From positions 1 through 34,184 of the forward strand of contig JAJDCQ010000166.1 of assembly GCA_029260755.1 (NCBI GenBank): DNA of 34,184 nt, read 5' to 3'. This DNA is from Planctomycetota bacterium. Lineage in GTDB: Bacteria; Planctomycetota; J058; JAJDCQ01. Position numbers and translations under genes: made by a program. The notes under the pieces were generated by a model. That model was not told the DNA's origin and ran no database searches. It worked only from the letters and a program-made list of their open reading frames with translations. Each line of letters starts with the position of its first letter. Position 1 is the first letter of the stretch. Of this stretch, positions 31,564 through 34,184 are shown in pieces.

Positions 31564-33288
31564 ATGATCGGACTGGATGGGGAGACGACGCGGCGCCTGA
31601 GGCAACTCCTCGTCGCCCACGATCAGCGCCGGAGCCCCGGCGTCGAGGAGCTCGCCCTCCGCCTCCAGCTCCTCCTCTCGATCTGCACCGTCGGCTGGCT
31701 CGTCTTCGCCGCCCAACACCTCGCCTTCGGCGATCGGCCGCGCGCCCTCGTTCTGAGCGCCGTCGTCGGCCTCGCGACGGCAGCGCTCCAGCTCGTCGCG
31801 CGTCGCCTCGGCAGCGTGGACGCGCTCCGTCGGCTCTCTCACGTTCACATCGCGGTCTCGACCCTCGGCCTGACCCTCGCCGCGGCGAACAGCGGCCGGA
31901 CCGAGTCGATCGCGATCTGGTATCTGGTGGCCGTCCCGCTCTTCGCCGGATATCACCTCGGCGTTCGCGCGGCGATCGCCTGGACGTTCGTCGTCATCGC
32001 CGGCGCCCTCGCCCTCGCGGCGAGCGAGCCGTTCGTCGAGCTCCCCCCCGAGTTCGTTCCCGACGCGGCCGAGCTGGTCGGCGGACAGGGCTTTCTGGCC
32101 GTGATCCTCCTCGGCTTCGCGGTCGCGACCAGCCTCGCGAACGATCACCAGGTCCGCACCCTCGCGCGCCAGGAGGACAGCATCCGCCAGCAGAACCGGC
32201 GCCTCGAGGCCGAGGTCGCCCATCGACGCGACGCGCTGGGCGCGCTGGCGATCTTCGAGCTCGCGTGCGCCCAGGCGATCGATGGGATCGCCGTCGCGGC
32301 GCCCGACGGGGTGCTCACCTTCGCCAACGAGGCCTGGGGCCAGCTCCACGGGATCCACCCGGCGCTCGCCTGCGGCACCAACCTCGAGGCCGCGTTCGCC
32401 GACGACGACGCCCGGCTCGCCCGGTTCGAGGACGGCCCGTTCGAGGGCGAGCTGGACCACATCCATGCCGACGGGGGCCGCTTCCCGACGTGGACCAGCA
32501 TCACGGCGATCCGCGACGCCGACGGCGCGCCGATCGGCGCGATCGCCGTCGCGCGGGACCTCACCCGGCGAAAGGAGCTCGATCGCCTCAAGCACCAGTT
32601 CGTCGCCACGGTGAGCCACGAGCTCCGGACGCCGCTGACGTCCCTCCGAGGCTCGCTCGGGCTGCTCGAGCACCGGGTCGCGGGCGACGTGCCCGAGTCG
32701 GTCGAACGCCTGCTCGGGATGGCGAAGCGCAACACCGAGCGGCTCGTTCGGCTGGTCGACGACATCCTCGACCTCGAGAAGCTCGACGCCGACGGCCTCG
32801 TCCTCGCCCGGCGGCCGACCGCCGCGGCCGGTCTCGTCGCGGACGCCGTCTCCTCGGTCGAGGAGTCGGCCCGCGCCGCGGACGTCGCGATCGTTCAGGA
32901 GATCGAGAGCGCTACCGTCGACGCCGACCCCGACCGGATCGTCCAGGTGCTGGTCAACCTCCTCGACAACGCGGTCAAGTTCTCCGAGCGAGGCGGAGCG
33001 GTGCGGGTCACCGTCGAGCGCGTCGGAGAGCAGGTCGTCTTCGCGGTCCACGACGAGGGAGCCGGCATCGCCGAGGCGGATCGGGCGCGCATCTTCGACC
33101 CGTTCCTTCAGCTCGACGGCTCCGACGAACGACTCCGCGGCGGCTCGGGGCTCGGCCTCGCGATCGCCCGGTCGATCGTCGAGCAGCACGCCGCCCGGAT
33201 CGAGGTCGAGGGCGAGCTCGGACGAGGGAGCACGTTCTTGTTCCGCCTCGAGGCCGCCGAGGGCCCGTCGACCGAGGCGCCCGACTGA
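31564..33288 (+). CDS. Membrane histidine kinase with integral sensor region, coiled coil and PAS domain
   Basis: Predicted protein of 574 residues. Five or six hydrophobic helices (about 32-192, paired around LSICTVGWLVFAA, LVLSAVVGLATAAL, IAIWYLVAVPLFAGY and AVILLGFAVATSLA), then a helical linker (about 195-235), a PAS domain (about 236-335), HisKA with SHELRTPLTS (H352) and HATPase with NLLDNAVKFS, DEGAGIA and GGSGLGLA. There is no attached receiver. Architecture and H-box sequence match the kinase at 28290, although the membrane regions differ, so the sensed signal may differ. ATG 31564 is the first ATG in frame and leaves almost no leader after the sigma54-type promoter; no Shine-Dalgarno sequence is visible. 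GAGACA boxes lie upstream. Confidence 0.92.
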   Translation: MIGLDGETTRRLRQLLVAHDQRRSPGVEELALRLQLLLSICTVGWLVFAAQHLAFGDRPRALVLSAVVGLATAALQLVARRLGSVDALRRLSHVHIAVSTLGLTLAAANSGRTESIAIWYLVAVPLFAGYHLGVRAAIAWTFVVIAGALALAASEPFVELPPEFVPDAAELVGGQGFLAVILLGFAVATSLANDHQVRTLARQEDSIRQQNRRLEAEVAHRRDALGALAIFELACAQAIDGIAVAAPDGVLTFANEAWGQLHGIHPALACGTNLEAAFADDDARLARFEDGPFEGELDHIHADGGRFPTWTSITAIRDADGAPIGAIAVARDLTRRKELDRLKHQFVATVSHELRTPLTSLRGSLGLLEHRVAGDVPESVERLLGMAKRNTERLVRLVDDILDLEKLDADGLVLARRPTAAAGLVADAVSSVEESARAADVAIVQEIESATVDADPDRIVQVLVNLLDNAVKFSERGGAVRVTVERVGEQVVFAVHDEGAGIAEADRARIFDPFLQLDGSDERLRGGSGLGLAIARSIVEQHAARIEVEGELGRGSTFLFRLEAAEGPSTEAPD

Positions 33289-33319
33289 GCATTCGACTGA
33301 CTCGGCGACCGTCTCTCGC

Positions 33320-33347
33320 GAGACACCCGGACGCGTCCGGCGAGACA
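33320..33347. promoter_or_regulatory. GAGACA box pair around a CCGGACGCGTCCGG palindrome (cluster F)
   Basis: GAGACA at 33320-33325 and 33342-33347, 22 bases apart, flank a perfect palindrome (33327-33340). A GTCTC-TCGC-GAGAC dyad covers 33311-33324. The arrangement repeats that of 16615-16639, including the two-base gap between the first box and the 12-bp palindrome core. Confidence 0.65.
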
Positions 33348-33409
33348 ACCCCGCGACCCCCGAGGCCGCGAGCCGACAGGCGTCACGGAGGTTACGACAC
33401 GGCGCGTGT

Positions 33410-33426
33410 TCGGCCCGCCGTGTGCG
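33410..33426 (+). promoter_or_regulatory. Weak sigma54-type promoter upstream of the MscS-like gene
   Basis: TCGGCCCGCCGTGTGCG has GG (33412-33413) and GC (33424-33425) at the right spacing and resembles the promoter at 26767. An overlapping register 11 bases upstream (GG 33401, GC 33413) sits at the same distance from GTTACG (33391-33396) as in the promoter at 16683. I cannot choose between them. Confidence 0.35.
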
Positions 33427-33506
33427 ATTCGGCGACGGTCCCTCGAGCTCCCGGCCCGCTCGAGGATCGAAGACCTCGAACCTCCGCCCCGGAAGGAAAC
33501 CGACCC

Positions 33507-34184
33507 ATGAGCACCGCCCGCGTGGCCGCGGTCGTGACGATCGCCGCGCTCCTCCTGACTCCCCTCACGCCCGCGCTCGCGCAGGACGCGCCAGCGCCCG
33601 CCGCGCCGACCGCCACCACCGTCGCCGAGCCGGCGATCGCGACCGACATCCTGACCATCAAGCTCCGCCCGCTGACCAAGGGGCAGCTCGAGCTCGAGGT
33701 CGCCGCCTGGATGGCGCTCCTCCAGGCGAAGGCGCAAGACATCGCCAACGCCGAGGGCGTCTCGAAGACGGCCGACGGCGGCGAGCGCGACGTCCTCCTC
33801 GGCGCGCTGCCGACCCTCCGCGGCGAGCAGACGGCCCTGATCGACCGGGTGACGGCCGTCCTCGACGCCTACGAGGCGAAGGGCGGCGACGTCACCGAGC
33901 ACGAGCTCTACATCACCGCCGTCACCGGCTTCAGCTTCGACGCGACCGACTACGAGGCCGCCTACGCGACCGCGTGGGGCTGGGCGAAGGATCCCCAGGG
34001 CGGGCTCCGCCTCCTGAAGAACTTCGTCTTCTTCCTCCTCACCCTCCTCGTGTTCCGCATCATCGCGAGCATCGTCGGCCGGATCGCCGCCAGGGCGCTC
34101 GCGAGCCCGCGCATCAAGACCTCCGAGCTGCTGCGCGACTTCTTCGTCAACACGATCCGGAAGGTCGTCTTCTTCATCGGCTTC
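33507..34184 (+). CDS. MscS-type mechanosensitive channel, N-terminal part (cut by window edge)
   Basis: The first 226 residues are seen and the gene runs off the right edge. A signal peptide (about 1-26, ending ALAQ) leads to a periplasmic region (about 27-165) with helical character. The membrane part begins with a helix (about 168-195, NFVFFLLTLLVFRIIASIVG), then RIKTSELLRDFFVNTIRKVVFF. This resembles the TM1-TM2 region of MscS (E. coli: RKIDATVADFLSALVRYG). An exported extra domain before the channel is typical of larger MscS relatives. ATG 33507 has GGAAGGA at 33491-33497. GAGACA boxes and a weak sigma54-type promoter precede it, so this channel may be a target of the same control. The family call rests on the membrane segment only, because the diagnostic pore helix lies outside the window. 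Confidence 0.75.
   Translation, partial: MSTARVAAVVTIAALLLTPLTPALAQDAPAPAAPTATTVAEPAIATDILTIKLRPLTKGQLELEVAAWMALLQAKAQDIANAEGVSKTADGGERDVLLGALPTLRGEQTALIDRVTAVLDAYEAKGGDVTEHELYITAVTGFSFDATDYEAAYATAWGWAKDPQGGLRLLKNFVFFLLTLLVFRIIASIVGRIAARALASPRIKTSELLRDFFVNTIRKVVFFIGF

Noticed and set aside
1..34184. Window as a closed circle, because an MscS end opens it and an MscS start closes it
   Set aside because: Joining right edge to left edge is out of frame by one base and about 150 residues of the channel core would be missing, so the two are separate genes or separate pieces.
1..34184. tRNA, rRNA, insertion sequence, prophage or secretion-system genes
   Set aside because: No such motifs, transposase, integrase or RNA gene signature was seen on either strand.

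Overview
The window (roughly 70% G+C by eye) is packed with signal-transduction genes and has no tRNA, rRNA, CRISPR array or insertion sequence that I can see. Large Ser/Thr kinases with membrane-anchored TPR-like ectodomains, an ECF sigma factor fused to a membrane segment and a carboxypeptidase-regulatory-like ectodomain, a thioredoxin-like/CXXCH/PDZ export protein and the intergenic CCACGGAGGCACGGAG repeat all point to Planctomycetota or a similar high-GC lineage. That placement is inference, because no phylogenetic marker gene is present.

Layout. (1) 2-166: the 3' end of an MscS-type channel gene, then a repeat-rich convergent spacer. (2) 480-16586: the kinase and ECF half. It holds three paralogous transmembrane Ser/Thr kinases (480-3596 -, 5085-8222 +, 13234-16182 +), an HD-GYP response regulator (3612-4841 -), an exported thioredoxin/CXXCH/PDZ protein (8246-9652 +), the membrane-anchored ECF sigma factor (9666-13166 -) and a small zinc-ribbon membrane protein. 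(3) 16761-29936: a two-component and phosphorelay half. It holds HPt-REC-Ser/Thr kinase, FHA-pseudokinase-DUF4388, HPt-REC-REC-GGDEF, an NtrC-type sigma54 activator, a stand-alone receiver, a hybrid PAS-PAS histidine kinase with two receivers, a GAF plus degenerate SpoIIE-like protein and a membrane histidine kinase. (4) 30007-34184: a DUF481 outer-membrane protein, another membrane histidine kinase and the 5' part of an MscS-type channel gene.

The main finding is regulatory. Five intergenic regions in the right half (16.6, 20.1, 26.7, 31.4 and 33.3 kb) carry clusters of a hexamer, GAGACA/TGTCTC. Neighbouring copies are mostly about one or two DNA turns apart (10-11 or 18-22 bp). Each cluster lies about 45-170 bp upstream of a sequence with the sigma54 (-24 GG / -12 GC) layout. 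The genes behind these signals are the HPt-REC-kinase operon, the HPt-GGDEF protein, the divergent hybrid kinase and GAF/SpoIIE-like pair, a membrane histidine kinase and the MscS-type channel. A sigma54 activator with intact Walker and GAFTGA motifs is encoded among them at 22171-23925. I infer a local sigma54-dependent signalling regulon in which phosphorelay parts (hybrid kinase with receivers, HPt domains, receivers with kinase, cyclase or transcription outputs) are co-regulated. It would link His-Asp, Ser/Thr and c-di-GMP signalling, with a mechanosensitive channel as one likely output.

Several signalling domains look catalytically degenerate: the DFG Asp is lost in the FHA pseudokinase, metal ligands are lost in the SpoIIE-like domain, and the last HD-domain Asp is replaced in the HD-GYP protein. 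This suggests scaffold or sensor roles.
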